Notes under the pieces: generated by a model
What the model saw: the letters and a program-made list of their open reading frames with translations, nothing else
The model's database searches: none
What the model was told of the DNA's origin: nothing
Program-made: the position numbers and the translations under genes
DNA from: Xanthomonas sp. AM6
Lineage (GTDB): Bacteria > Pseudomonadota > Gammaproteobacteria > Xanthomonadales > Xanthomonadaceae
Direction of reading: 5' to 3'
DNA length: 64,000 bases
Assembly: GCF_025665335.1 (NCBI RefSeq)
Contig: NZ_CP106869.1
Coordinates: 2,506,501-2,570,500 of the forward strand
Shown: piece by piece, positions 28,072 to 36,531 of the stretch
Position numbering within the stretch: the stretch's first letter is position 1
How the letters are laid out: each line of letters starts with the position of its first letter

Positions 28072-28622
28072 ACGCGCCAAAGCTGCATATCGGCTGTGCC
28101 TCGATACGACTCGACGGCTACATCAACATCGACTCCCGGCAGACGCAGGCAACCGATCATGTCTGCCATGCCGGGGCTATCGCGATCGTCGCCCCCGGCA
28201 GCGTCGCCGAGATCTATTCGCGGCATATGCTGGAACACCTCGACCCGAACGAAGCGCGAGAAACACTGCGGCACTGGCACCAACTGCTTGCGCCGGCAGG
28301 CGTGCTTCACGTGGTGGTCCCTGACATCCTGTTCCACGCTCGCCAGTTGCTTGGCCTGGAGCGCAGCACCCTGGCAGACCAGAACTTGCATGCCTTCGCT
28401 GGTTTCTGGGGATGGCGCGACGAGGCGCGCGGCGGCGACCGGGAGGATGCGCATCGTTGGGGCTACAGCGAGCAATCCTTGACTGCCGTCCTCACTGACG
28501 TCGGCTTTGCCTCGGTGCGCAGGCTGCTGGACGGCCCGGACAGCGATCCCTGGCACCTGAACTTGATTGCGCGAAAGGACGCTGATCCTGGCGTTCGGGA
28601 AGCCGACGTTCCGGAAGCGTGA
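28068..28622 (+). CDS. Small SAM-dependent methyltransferase
   Basis: The 184-residue protein starts at an ATG overlapping the preceding stop. It has features of the type 11 methyltransferase group often found in glycan clusters: LHIGCASIRLDGYINIDSRQ (SAM-binding start), IYSRHMLEHLDPNEARETLR, then HQLLAPAGVLHVVVPD. The C-terminal part (EDAHRWGYSEQSLTAVLTDV) also fits predicted SAM-dependent methyltransferases of polysaccharide loci. It may methylate a sugar of the flagellin glycan. It is the last intact plus-strand gene before the damaged glycosyltransferase copy. Confidence 0.75.
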   Translation: MNAPKLHIGCASIRLDGYINIDSRQTQATDHVCHAGAIAIVAPGSVAEIYSRHMLEHLDPNEARETLRHWHQLLAPAGVLHVVVPDILFHARQLLGLERSTLADQNLHAFAGFWGWRDEARGGDREDAHRWGYSEQSLTAVLTDVGFASVRRLLDGPDSDPWHLNLIARKDADPGVREADVPEA

Positions 28623-28735
28623 TGGCGCGAGCGACCACTCGTGATCGTCGTCACGAGAGCGGCACTGACCGGTGGCGATGCCGCAACCTCGCAAGCGCTT
28701 GAGCTCGACCTGACACCTCCTCCGCTGCTGCACCG

Positions 28736-29265
28736 ATGACACCGATGCCCGACGACGCCCCCTCTCTTCCAACGCCCTGGCCAGCATCGTCATGCTGACT
28801 ACAAATTCCGCTACTTCAAGCGGACGCTGGACAGCGTGCTCGGGCAAACCTATCCGGCGCTGGAACTGGTGATCTGCGACGACAATCCCCATGGCACGAT
28901 CGTCGCGGCGGTGGAGCACCGGCGCGGCGACGCGCGCTTCCCGATCCGCTACACGAAGAACCCGGTCCGCCTGGTGAGCTCGGCAGGACCATCAAGGGCA
29001 TCGCCCTGGCCGAGGGCGAGTACGTCAAGTTCCTGCCCGATGATGACGTGCTGGGGCCGGCCTCCTCGCGCCGGCAGTACATCGACGGCGACGATGCGCC
29101 GCTGGCGGACATCCATGCCCCCCAGTTTTCCGTTCGCCGGCGATGTGCTCCTCGACGGCCCCGAACTGCCGTCCTTCCTCGCCGACCACACCATCAACTT
29201 CATCGGCGAGCCCAACTGCGTGCTGCGCCGGCGCCAGGCGTGCTGGACCTGGGCGATTCAAGTCT
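28736..29265 (+). pseudogene. Decayed partial duplicate of the glycosyltransferase at 30656
   Basis: This stretch aligns base for base with about 30656-31230, the N-terminal GT2 domain of the downstream glycosyltransferase. Long identical runs include GCTGGACAGCGTGCTCGGGC and CTGGAACTGGTGATCTGCGA. It is broken by several one-base deletions (near 28790, near 28800 and near 28975), a missing block of about 55 bases near 29055 (corresponding to roughly 30956-31010), and a changed end after about 29245. No reading frame survives. The similarity stops shortly before the minus-strand gene at 29301. Confidence 0.85.
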
Positions 29266-29300
29266 TTATGAGACCGAATAGCCACCGCGAGGTATGAATA

Positions 29301-30218
29301 TCAGGAATAACTCCCGCCAGTATTAACGTTCCCGGCCACGCTTCCTGGAAATACATTTTGGCCTTTCCCGTTAACCCAAATCACCCCATTCGTATTGACT
29401 CCATACCGCTGGCCCGTGGCCGCTCCGGAGAACGTAAATACGAAGTCACCGCCATTTATGCTACCCAAACGACCAACGCTAGCGAAAGAACCAGTAAAAG
29501 CCGGCGTACCTATCAAGGTAACGTTAATGCCAAAATTAATTAGTTGACCGCCATCGACTACCAAATAATGGAAAGAACCACCTCCAGTGATACTGTAGTT
29601 GCCTGATACGATGCAAACACCATTGCGCGAGACGAGGATTTGGTTGCGGGTCATTGCTGCAAACACGTGACCGCCCTGGAAAGTACACAACGCTCTATTG
29701 GTGACCGAGATGCCGTTTACTGTGTCCCCTCCACCTAAAGTGAAACCAGAAACCTGAACCGTGTTACCGTCACCCAGCGTAAGGAGGTATCCCGCGGTAT
29801 TACGCCAAATAGCAGATGTGCTACCTACAAACCGCACGACGCCACCTGTCACGCTACCCATCACAACATTTTCCACGTAGGTTCCGTCTGCGACATTGAT
29901 AATTACCGTATATCCGCATAACAAATAACGTGTCCGCAGCACAGTCACAGCATGCTGTATCGTTTGGAATGCCGTCGCAGCGCTTAGCCCATCATTGGAA
30001 TCACTGCCCGTGTTGGAGACGTACAAAGACAAATCCTGAGTCAAGGCAATGGCGTAAGTAATGTAGCTATTCGCGCTAGTACCCATCGCGAACCGACCTT
30101 CATCACTGATGAAATATGGCTCGCTGGCAGCGAGTTCACCAGCCGCCGCAGCAGCATCAAACTGCGCGCGCGTACCGCTTTTTACATAAATATTGGCGCC
30201 CGAGATTGCATCCGGCAT
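29301..30218 (-). CDS. Phage tail-fibre/spike-like beta-helix protein
   Basis: This is the only minus-strand gene in the window. The 305-residue protein has an N-terminus typical of phage tail fibres (ASEPYFISDEGRFAMGTSAN). A right-handed beta-helix start with SNTGSDSNDGLSAATAFQTI follows, then repeated beta strands (residues 100-280). It ends in a tail-fibre-like YGVNTNGVIWVNGKGQNVFP followed by AGNVNTGG. GAGGGG lies 9 bases before the ATG. Its base composition is clearly more AT-rich than the neighbours. No other phage gene is nearby. It may be a cargo gene or a remnant of a mobile element, perhaps binding or cleaving a surface glycan. Confidence 0.7.
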   Translation of the reverse strand: MPDAISGANIYVKSGTRAQFDAAAAAGELAASEPYFISDEGRFAMGTSANSYITYAIALTQDLSLYVSNTGSDSNDGLSAATAFQTIQHAVTVLRTRYLLCGYTVIINVADGTYVENVVMGSVTGGVVRFVGSTSAIWRNTAGYLLTLGDGNTVQVSGFTLGGGDTVNGISVTNRALCTFQGGHVFAAMTRNQILVSRNGVCIVSGNYSITGGGSFHYLVVDGGQLINFGINVTLIGTPAFTGSFASVGRLGSINGGDFVFTFSGAATGQRYGVNTNGVIWVNGKGQNVFPGSVAGNVNTGGSYS

Positions 30219-30655
30219 GATATTAAACCCCTCAAATATTTAATTGCGAAGTGTATTATCCTAAAACTTACCTGCCACCATGACGATGATTGTAAAAACA
30301 AAAATTCTTCGGAAATTCATGAATCCTCCAATAGCGGAGAGTATCTTGGCCATGAATATTTAATAATGTCGGGATGTCGTCATTCTCCAGTGGCGATTTG
30401 CGGCCCAACTTACCATTGGCATTGATCGATTACTGAGAACCAACCCCCATTTGATGGTCGGCATCGGCGCAGCCGTTCGCGCCTCTGCGCATTTCAGGCT
30501 TGGCTGAACTCAGCAGCCTCGCGCCGAGCAATCAAAGTACGCATATTTCAAGTGACGGATCACGCTCCCGCCGATGCCTGTATGCGTGTGGCTGCCGAAT
30601 CCTCGACAATGCCATGAGTCCCAGCTGTCCAACCCTCGAACACGGTCCGCCCTGC
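30219..30655. other. AT-rich gap before the large glycosyltransferase
   Basis: The first 200 bases are AT-rich like the adjacent minus-strand gene; from about 30440 the composition returns to normal. The plus-strand frame is open from 30500, but the conserved sequence begins at 30656. I recognise no RNA gene, terminator or direct repeat that would define the end of an insertion. Confidence 0.4.
30255..30260 (-). promoter_or_regulatory. Possible -10 element of the minus-strand beta-helix gene
   Basis: Read on the minus strand this is GATAAT in the context TTAGGATAATACAC, about 36 bases before the ATG. No good -35 element is seen, so this is a weak call. The ribosome site GAGGGG is at 30228-30233. 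Confidence 0.3.
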
Positions 30656-33600
30656 ATGACTCCCACCCCCCTGGTCAGCATCGTCATGCCGGCCTACAAG
30701 TTCCGGTACTTCGAGCGAGCGCTGGACAGCGTGCTCGGGCAGACCTACGCGGCGCTGGAACTGGTGATCTGCGACGACAACCCCGATGGCACGATCGCCG
30801 CGGCGGTGGAGCGCAAGCGTGCCGCGGCGCGCTTCCCGATCCGCTACCAGCGCAACCCCAGCCGCCTGGGCGAGCTAGGCAGCACCATCAAGGGCATCGG
30901 CCTGGCCCAGGGTGAGTACATCAAGTTCCTGCACGACGACGATGTGCTGGAGCCGGACTGCGTCGCCGCGCTGGTCCACGCCATGCAGGCGGGCCCGAAT
31001 GTGGTGCTGGCCTCGTCGCGCCGGCAGCGCATCGGCAGCGACGATGCGCCGCTGCCCGACATCCACGCCACCAGCTTCCCGTTCGCCGGCGACGTGGTGC
31101 TCGACGGCCCCGAACTGCTGTCCTTCCTCGCCGACCACACCATCAACTTCATCGGCGAGCCCAGCTGCGTGCTGTGCCGGCGCCAGGACCTGGTGGAGAT
31201 CGGCGACCAGTTGATGATGCTCGATGGCCGCACGATCCACTGGGTCGGCGACCTGGCCCTGTACGCCAAGCTCCTGCACCGCGGCAACCTGGCGCTGCTG
31301 GCCAGGCCGCTGACCCGCTTCCGCGTGTCGCAGGAGCAATTCAGCCAGGCCGGCCGCGACCGGCCGGGGATCGGCGACCAGGGCCACGAGGATTTCCGCC
31401 GCGGCGTGCGTGCGATGGGCTGGTACCGCGGCGACGGCGACGCGCGCCTGGTCCGCGTCGCCGCGCTGGACGGCGGCGAGGCGCAGCCGGTCGACCTGCT
31501 GCAGGCGATCCAGGCCGCGTATGCGCGCGGCCGCGCGCAGCTGGCGTTGCTGGACTGGCAGGCGCGGCGGCAGCTGCCGCCGGCCAAGCAGGCGCTGCTG
31601 GAGGCGCGCCTGGCGGAACTGGGCGGCGGCGCGACGATCGCGGTGTTGCTCGATGCGCGCGGCGCGGACGCGGCCGCGCTGGAGGCGAGCCTGCGCAGCC
31701 TGCTGCTGGACGGTGTGGCCTTCGCCACGCTGCGCGTGGCCGTGCTCGGCGACCCGGCGGCCACGCCGTGGCCGGATGCGCGGGTCCGGCACCTGCCGCT
31801 GGCGCCCGGCCAGGACGCGGCGGGCCGCAACGCCGCGCTGGCCGGACTCGGCGACGCCGAGTGGTTCCTGCGCGCCAGCGCCGGCACCCGCTTCTGCGCC
31901 GGCGGCCTGCTGCGGCTGGTGCTGGAACTGGCGCAGCATCCGCAGTGCAGCGCGCTGTACGCCGACGAGTGGCTGGCGCTGGACGGGCAGACGCTGGCGC
32001 CGGTGCTGCGCCCGGATCCGGATCTGGACCTGCTGCTGGGCAATCCGCTGGCCACCGCCGGCCATTGGGTCTTCCGCCGCGCGCTGGTGCAGGAGCTGGG
32101 CGGATTCGATCCCGCCCACGACGGCGCCAGCGAACTGGAGCTGATCCTGCGCCTGTTCCTGCGCGACGCCGGCGCCGGCATCGCGCACCTGCCCGAGCCG
32201 CTGCTGATCGCGCCGCCGGCCGATGCCGCCGCCGGCGCCGAGGCACGCCGGCATGCGGTCGCCAGCCACCTGCAGGCACGCGGCTACGCCGACGCCAGGG
32301 TCGAGGTTCTGCCCGGCGGCCTGCATCGCATCGACTACGCCCACGCCCAGCAGGCGCCGGTCTCGATCGTGAGCATCGCCCAGGACAATCTGCCGGCACT
32401 GCAACGCCTCGTGGTCGGCCTGCTCGAGCACACCGCCTACCCCGCCTACGAACTGCTGCTGGTCGACAACGCCAGCACCTCGCCGGCGGTCGGCCAGTGG
32501 CTGCAGGCGGTGGCCGAGCTGGGCAACGGCCGCATCCGCGTGTTCGCGCTGGAGCAGCGGGTCGCGCCGGCCGAGGCGCGCAATCTCGCCGCGACCCAGG
32601 CGCAGGGCGACTACCTGCTGTTCCTGGATGCCGACAGCGCCGTGGTCCAGGGCCGCTGGTTGCACGAGCTGATGAACCACGCGCAGCGCCCGGAGGTCGG
32701 CATCGTCGGCGCCAAGGGCGTGTCCGCGGACGCCACCATCAGCCACGCCGGGCTGCTGCCGGGGCTGCTGCCCGGCGCCGGCCATGCCTTCGCCGGCGAG
32801 CCGATGGCGCAGGCCGGCTACCTGGGGCGGCTGCAGGTGGCGCACCGCTACAGCGCGGTGTCCGAGCGCTGCATGCTGGTGCGGCGCGAACTGTTCCAAC
32901 GCCTGTCCGGGTTCGACGCGGCCGGCTTCGCCGACGGCGGCGCCGACGTGGACCTGTGCCTGCGCGCGGCGGCGCTGGGCGAATGGACGGTCTGGACGCC
33001 CGAGGCGCTGCTGCTGCAACCGCCGGCGCCGCCACGGCCGGAAAGCGCCGACGACGCCCTGCTGCAGCGCTGGCTGCCGGCGCTGGCGCACGACCCGGCG
33101 TACTCGCCGAGCCTGGGCCTGGAGCAGGCGGGCGGCTTCAAGCTGGGCGAATCGGAGTTCTCCTGGCAGCCGCTGTCGTGGAAGCCGTTGCCGCGGATCC
33201 TGGCGCACCCGGGCGACGCCTTCGGCAGCGGCCACTACCGGGTGATCCAGCCGTTCCAGGCGCTGGCCGAGGCCGGCCGGATCGACGGCGTCTACTACGC
33301 GCGGCTGCTCGATCCGGTGGAGATGGCGCGCGTCGCTCCCGATGCGGTGGTCGTGCAGCGCCGGGTCGGCGACGCGGAACTGGCGAAGATGGAACGCATG
33401 GGCCGCTTCTCCAGCGCGTTCAAGGTCTACGAACTGGACGACTACCTGCCCAACCTGCCGCTGAAGAGCGTGCACCGCGAGCAGATGCCCAAGGACGTGC
33501 TGCGCTCGCTGCGCCGCGCCGCCACGCTGGTGGACCGGGTGGTGGTGTCCACCCCGGCCCTGGCCGATGCCCTCGCCGGCCTGCATGCGGACATCCGCGT

Positions 33601-34177
33601 GGTCCTCAACCGGCTGGATCCGCGCATGTGGGGCGAGCTGCCCTTGACGGCCAGAACTGCCACCGGCGGCAAGCCGCGGGTCGGCTGGGCCGGCGGCGCC
33701 AGCCACACCGGCGACCTGGAACTGATCGCCGACGTGGTGCAGGCGCTGGCCGGCGAGGTGCACTGGGTGTTCATGGGCATGTGCCCGGAGCGGCTGCGCC
33801 CGCACGTGGCCGAGGTGCACCCGGGCGTGGACTTCGAACGCTACCCGCAGGCCCTGGCCGCGCTGCGCCTGGACCTGGCGCTGGCGCCGCTGGAAGACAA
33901 CCTGTTCAACCGCTGCAAGAGCAACCTGCGCCTGCTCGAATACGGCGCCTGCGGCTACCCGGTGGTGGCCAGCGACCTGGCGCCGTACCAGGGCGCGCTG
34001 CCGGCGACCCTGGTCAAGAACCGCTTCCGCGACTGGGTCAACGCGATCCGCATGCACCTGGCCGATGCCCAGGCGCGTGCCGCGGCTGGCGCGGCGCTGC
34101 ACGCGGCGGTGCGCCGCGACTGGATGCTGGACGGCGCCAACCTGCAGGCCTGGCGCGCGGCCTGGCTGCCGGACTGA
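30656..34177 (+). CDS. Large multi-domain glycosyltransferase of the flagellar island
   Basis: The 1173-residue protein appears to carry four glycosyltransferase-like domains. Residues 5-290 form a GT2 domain (VSIVMPAYKFRYFERALDSV, acidic metal-binding Asp94-96 in HDDDVLEP). Residues about 330-570 form a degenerate GT2-like part. Residues about 590-830 form a second complete GT2 domain (PVSIVSIAQDNLPALQRLVV, Asp658-x-Asp660 in LFLDADSA). Residues about 840-1170 form a GT-B-type domain (YELDDYLPNLPLKSVH, then RVGWAGGASHTGDLELI). It probably builds the flagellin glycan. An in-frame ATG at 30614 is an alternative start. A damaged copy of its first domain lies at 28736. Confidence 0.85.
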   Translation: MTPTPLVSIVMPAYKFRYFERALDSVLGQTYAALELVICDDNPDGTIAAAVERKRAAARFPIRYQRNPSRLGELGSTIKGIGLAQGEYIKFLHDDDVLEPDCVAALVHAMQAGPNVVLASSRRQRIGSDDAPLPDIHATSFPFAGDVVLDGPELLSFLADHTINFIGEPSCVLCRRQDLVEIGDQLMMLDGRTIHWVGDLALYAKLLHRGNLALLARPLTRFRVSQEQFSQAGRDRPGIGDQGHEDFRRGVRAMGWYRGDGDARLVRVAALDGGEAQPVDLLQAIQAAYARGRAQLALLDWQARRQLPPAKQALLEARLAELGGGATIAVLLDARGADAAALEASLRSLLLDGVAFATLRVAVLGDPAATPWPDARVRHLPLAPGQDAAGRNAALAGLGDAEWFLRASAGTRFCAGGLLRLVLELAQHPQCSALYADEWLALDGQTLAPVLRPDPDLDLLLGNPLATAGHWVFRRALVQELGGFDPAHDGASELELILRLFLRDAGAGIAHLPEPLLIAPPADAAAGAEARRHAVASHLQARGYADARVEVLPGGLHRIDYAHAQQAPVSIVSIAQDNLPALQRLVVGLLEHTAYPAYELLLVDNASTSPAVGQWLQAVAELGNGRIRVFALEQRVAPAEARNLAATQAQGDYLLFLDADSAVVQGRWLHELMNHAQRPEVGIVGAKGVSADATISHAGLLPGLLPGAGHAFAGEPMAQAGYLGRLQVAHRYSAVSERCMLVRRELFQRLSGFDAAGFADGGADVDLCLRAAALGEWTVWTPEALLLQPPAPPRPESADDALLQRWLPALAHDPAYSPSLGLEQAGGFKLGESEFSWQPLSWKPLPRILAHPGDAFGSGHYRVIQPFQALAEAGRIDGVYYARLLDPVEMARVAPDAVVVQRRVGDAELAKMERMGRFSSAFKVYELDDYLPNLPLKSVHREQMPKDVLRSLRRAATLVDRVVVSTPALADALAGLHADIRVVLNRLDPRMWGELPLTARTATGGKPRVGWAGGASHTGDLELIADVVQALAGEVHWVFMGMCPERLRPHVAEVHPGVDFERYPQALAALRLDLALAPLEDNLFNRCKSNLRLLEYGACGYPVVASDLAPYQGALPATLVKNRFRDWVNAIRMHLADAQARAAAGAALHAAVRRDWMLDGANLQAWRAAWLPD

Positions 34178-34390
34178 GCACAGCCGCCGCCGGGAACGGC
34201 ACCCGCATTGCATCGGCATCCTCGCCGGGCCCGCGCCGCATCGGCGCGTCAATCGGCCGGCACCGGCGGGTTCGGCGCCGCAGCCGCGCCGCGTCGGGAA
34301 GCCGACGCCGGCCGTTTCCGTCCGTCGCACGGCACGATGCGCCGCGCATTCGCCAATCCATGCAGGCCGCCGCCGGCGGCCTTGCAGTTT

Positions 34391-34406
34391 AGGCACACCG
34401 CTTGCA
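34391..34406 (+). promoter_or_regulatory. Sigma-54 promoter of fliE operon
   Basis: AGGCACA, CCGC, TTGCA has GG-N10-GC spacing and a perfect TTGCA. It lies 38 bases before the fliE ATG in a 267-base gap. It is among the best-placed sigma-54 sites in the window. Confidence 0.75.
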
Positions 34407-34444
34407 TCCATCCCGGGTAGCCGCCCTGGCATGGACATCCCCGT

Positions 34445-34807
34445 ATGAGCGACTCCATCAGTTCCATCCTCTCGCAGATCCGCAGCTACCAGAGCCAGGT
34501 CGGCCAGGCCGCGCCTGCGCAGGTGGCCGATGCCGGGCGCAGCAATGCGATCGAGGGCCTGACCGGGACCCAGGGCACGCAGGGCCCGAGCTTCAGCGAA
34601 ACCCTGCGCAGCGCGATCAGCGGCGTCAACGAGACCCAGCAGAAGGCCGGCGATCTGGCCAAGGCCTTCGAAATGGGCGACCCCAACGCCGGCCTGGCCA
34701 AGGTGATGATGGCCGCGCAACAGTCCCAGGTGGCGTTCCGCGCCACCGTGGAAGTCCGCAACCGACTCGTCCAGGCGTACCAGGACGTGATGAACATGCC
34801 GCTGTAA
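34445..34807 (+). CDS. fliE: Flagellar hook-basal body protein FliE
   Basis: FliE is the small adaptor between the MS ring and the rod. The 120-residue product has the family C-terminus (FEMGDPNAGLAKVMMAAQQS, then QVAFRATVEVRNRLVQAYQD, ending VMNMPL) and an internal FSETLRSAISGVNETQQKAG block. It opens the basal-body operon behind a sigma-54 promoter and is followed by fliF after 11 bases. Confidence 0.96.
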   Translation: MSDSISSILSQIRSYQSQVGQAAPAQVADAGRSNAIEGLTGTQGTQGPSFSETLRSAISGVNETQQKAGDLAKAFEMGDPNAGLAKVMMAAQQSQVAFRATVEVRNRLVQAYQDVMNMPL

Positions 34808-34818
34808 GGTAGACGACG

Positions 34819-36531
34819 ATGGCCCTTGCGCTCAGCAAAGAAACCCTCAACGGCGAAAAGGCAGGCGCCTGGTTCGATCGCCTGCAGAGCCTGCAGATCA
34901 CCCGCCGCATCGGCCTGATGGCGATGATCGCGGTGGCGGTGGCCGCCGGCCTGTTCGTGTTCTTCTGGTCGCAGAAGCCGGCCTACACCCCGCTGTACAC
35001 CGGCCTGGACGAAAAGGGCACGGCCGAGGCCACCGACCTGCTGCGCACCGCGCAGATCCCGTTCAAGCTCGACCCGGCCACCGGCGCGATCACCGTGCCG
35101 GAGGACAAGCTCTACGATGCGCGCCTGAAGCTGGCCGGCTCCGGCCTGACCGACACCGGCAACATGGGCTTCGAGGTGATGGAGAAGGACCCGGGCTTCG
35201 GCGTCAGCCAGTTCGTCGAGAACGCGCGCTACCAGCACGCGCTGGAGACCGAACTGGCGCGCACCATCGCCAGCCTGCGCCCGGTGCGCGAGGCGCGGGT
35301 GCACCTGGCCATTCCCAAGCCCAGCGCGTTCACCCGCCAGCGCGAGGTGGCCAGCGCCTCGGTGGTGCTGGAACTGCGCGGCGGCACCACCCTGGAACGC
35401 AACCAGGTCGATGCGATCGTCAACATGGTCGCCTCCAGCATCCCCGACCTGTCGCCGGAACGGGTCACCGTGGTCGACCAGAGCGGGCGCATGCTGACCA
35501 TCGCCGACCCGAACAGCGACGCGGCCCTGAACGCGGCCCAGTTCGAGCAGGTGCGGCGCCAGGAAGCTTCTTATAACCAACGCATCCGCGAACTGCTGGA
35601 GCCGATGACCGGCCCCGGCCGGGTCAACCCGGAAGTCAGCGTGGACATGGACTTCTCGGTCACCGAGGAAGCGCGCGAGCTGTACAACGGCGAGCCGCCG
35701 AAGCTGCGCAGCGAGCAGGTCAGCGACAGCAGCACCGCCGCGGCCGGCCCGCAGGGCGTGCCCGGCGCGACCAGCAATTCCCCGCCCGGCGCGGCCGTGC
35801 CCGGCCAGCCGGCGCCTGCCGCAGGTGCCGCCGGCGCCGCCCCCGGCGCGACCCAGCAGGCCGCCGCCGCGACCCCGACCGAAAGTTCCAAGAGCGCGAC
35901 CCGCAACTACGAGCTGGACCGCACCCTGCAGCACACCCGACAGCCGCCGGGCCGGATCAAGCGCGTGTCGGTGGCGGTGCTGGTCGACCACGTGCCGCGG
36001 CCGGGTGCCAAGGGCAAGACGGTCGAGCAGGCGCTCAGCGCCGCCGAACTGACCCGGATCGAAGGCCTGGTCAAGCAGGCGGTCGGCTTCGACGCCGAGC
36101 GCGGCGACACCGTGTCGGTGATGAACGCCCCGTTCGTGCGCGAAGCGCCGGAAGCGGCGGACAAGCCCGGTTGGTGGGAAGATCCGCGGGTGATGAACGC
36201 GTTGCGCCTGCTGCTCGGCGCGGCGGTGGTGCTGGCCCTGCTGTTCGGCGTGCTGCGCCCGGCGCTGCGCCAGATCGCCGGCCCGGCGCCGGCCAAGGGC
36301 AAGGACAAGTCCGAACCGCAGAACGCCGACGTGTCGATGCTGGACGATGAGGACCCGCTGCTGCCGTCGCTGGCCGAGGACACCGCGCGCATCGCCGGCG
36401 GCGCCCGTCCCGCGGCGATCGCCCTGCCCGACGCCTACGAGGAGCGTCTGCGCCTGGCGCGCGAAGCGGTCAAGCAGGATTCCAAGCGTGTTGCGCAAGT
36501 CGTGAAGGGATGGGTCGCCAATGAAGCCTGA
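34819..36531 (+). CDS. fliF: MS-ring protein FliF
   Basis: FliF forms the inner-membrane MS ring, the base of the motor and housing of the export gate. The 570-residue protein has a first membrane helix at about residues 34-52 (IGLMAMIAVAVAAGLFVFFW) followed by the YscJ/FliF periplasmic ring domains (ALETELARTIASLRPVREAR, then VHLAIPKPSAF). A Pro/Ala/Gly-rich insertion lies at about residues 315-350, and a second membrane helix near 460-480 (LRLLLGAAVVLALLFGVL). The cytoplasmic tail (EERLRLAREAVKQDSKRVAQ, VVKGW) binds FliG. The end overlaps fliG by 11 bases. Confidence 0.97.
   Translation: MALALSKETLNGEKAGAWFDRLQSLQITRRIGLMAMIAVAVAAGLFVFFWSQKPAYTPLYTGLDEKGTAEATDLLRTAQIPFKLDPATGAITVPEDKLYDARLKLAGSGLTDTGNMGFEVMEKDPGFGVSQFVENARYQHALETELARTIASLRPVREARVHLAIPKPSAFTRQREVASASVVLELRGGTTLERNQVDAIVNMVASSIPDLSPERVTVVDQSGRMLTIADPNSDAALNAAQFEQVRRQEASYNQRIRELLEPMTGPGRVNPEVSVDMDFSVTEEARELYNGEPPKLRSEQVSDSSTAAAGPQGVPGATSNSPPGAAVPGQPAPAAGAAGAAPGATQQAAAATPTESSKSATRNYELDRTLQHTRQPPGRIKRVSVAVLVDHVPRPGAKGKTVEQALSAAELTRIEGLVKQAVGFDAERGDTVSVMNAPFVREAPEAADKPGWWEDPRVMNALRLLLGAAVVLALLFGVLRPALRQIAGPAPAKGKDKSEPQNADVSMLDDEDPLLPSLAEDTARIAGGARPAAIALPDAYEERLRLAREAVKQDSKRVAQVVKGWVANEA

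Noticed and set aside
29358-29543. Short plus-strand open frame opposite the beta-helix gene.
   Set aside because: It overlaps a well-supported minus-strand gene with ribosome site and recognisable protein pattern; no domain is visible.
28623-30655. A prophage or complete insertion sequence around the tail-fibre-like gene.
   Set aside because: No integrase, transposase, terminal inverted repeats or target duplication can be seen; only one phage-like gene is present.
30875-34720. Very long open frame on the minus strand opposite the glycosyltransferase and fliE region (also similar ones opposite 45969-49169 and 48905-52045).
   Set aside because: Composition is dominated by Arg, Ala, Gly, Gln and Val without recognisable domains, and it mirrors the high-GC codon bias of the plus-strand genes. 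It is a shadow frame.
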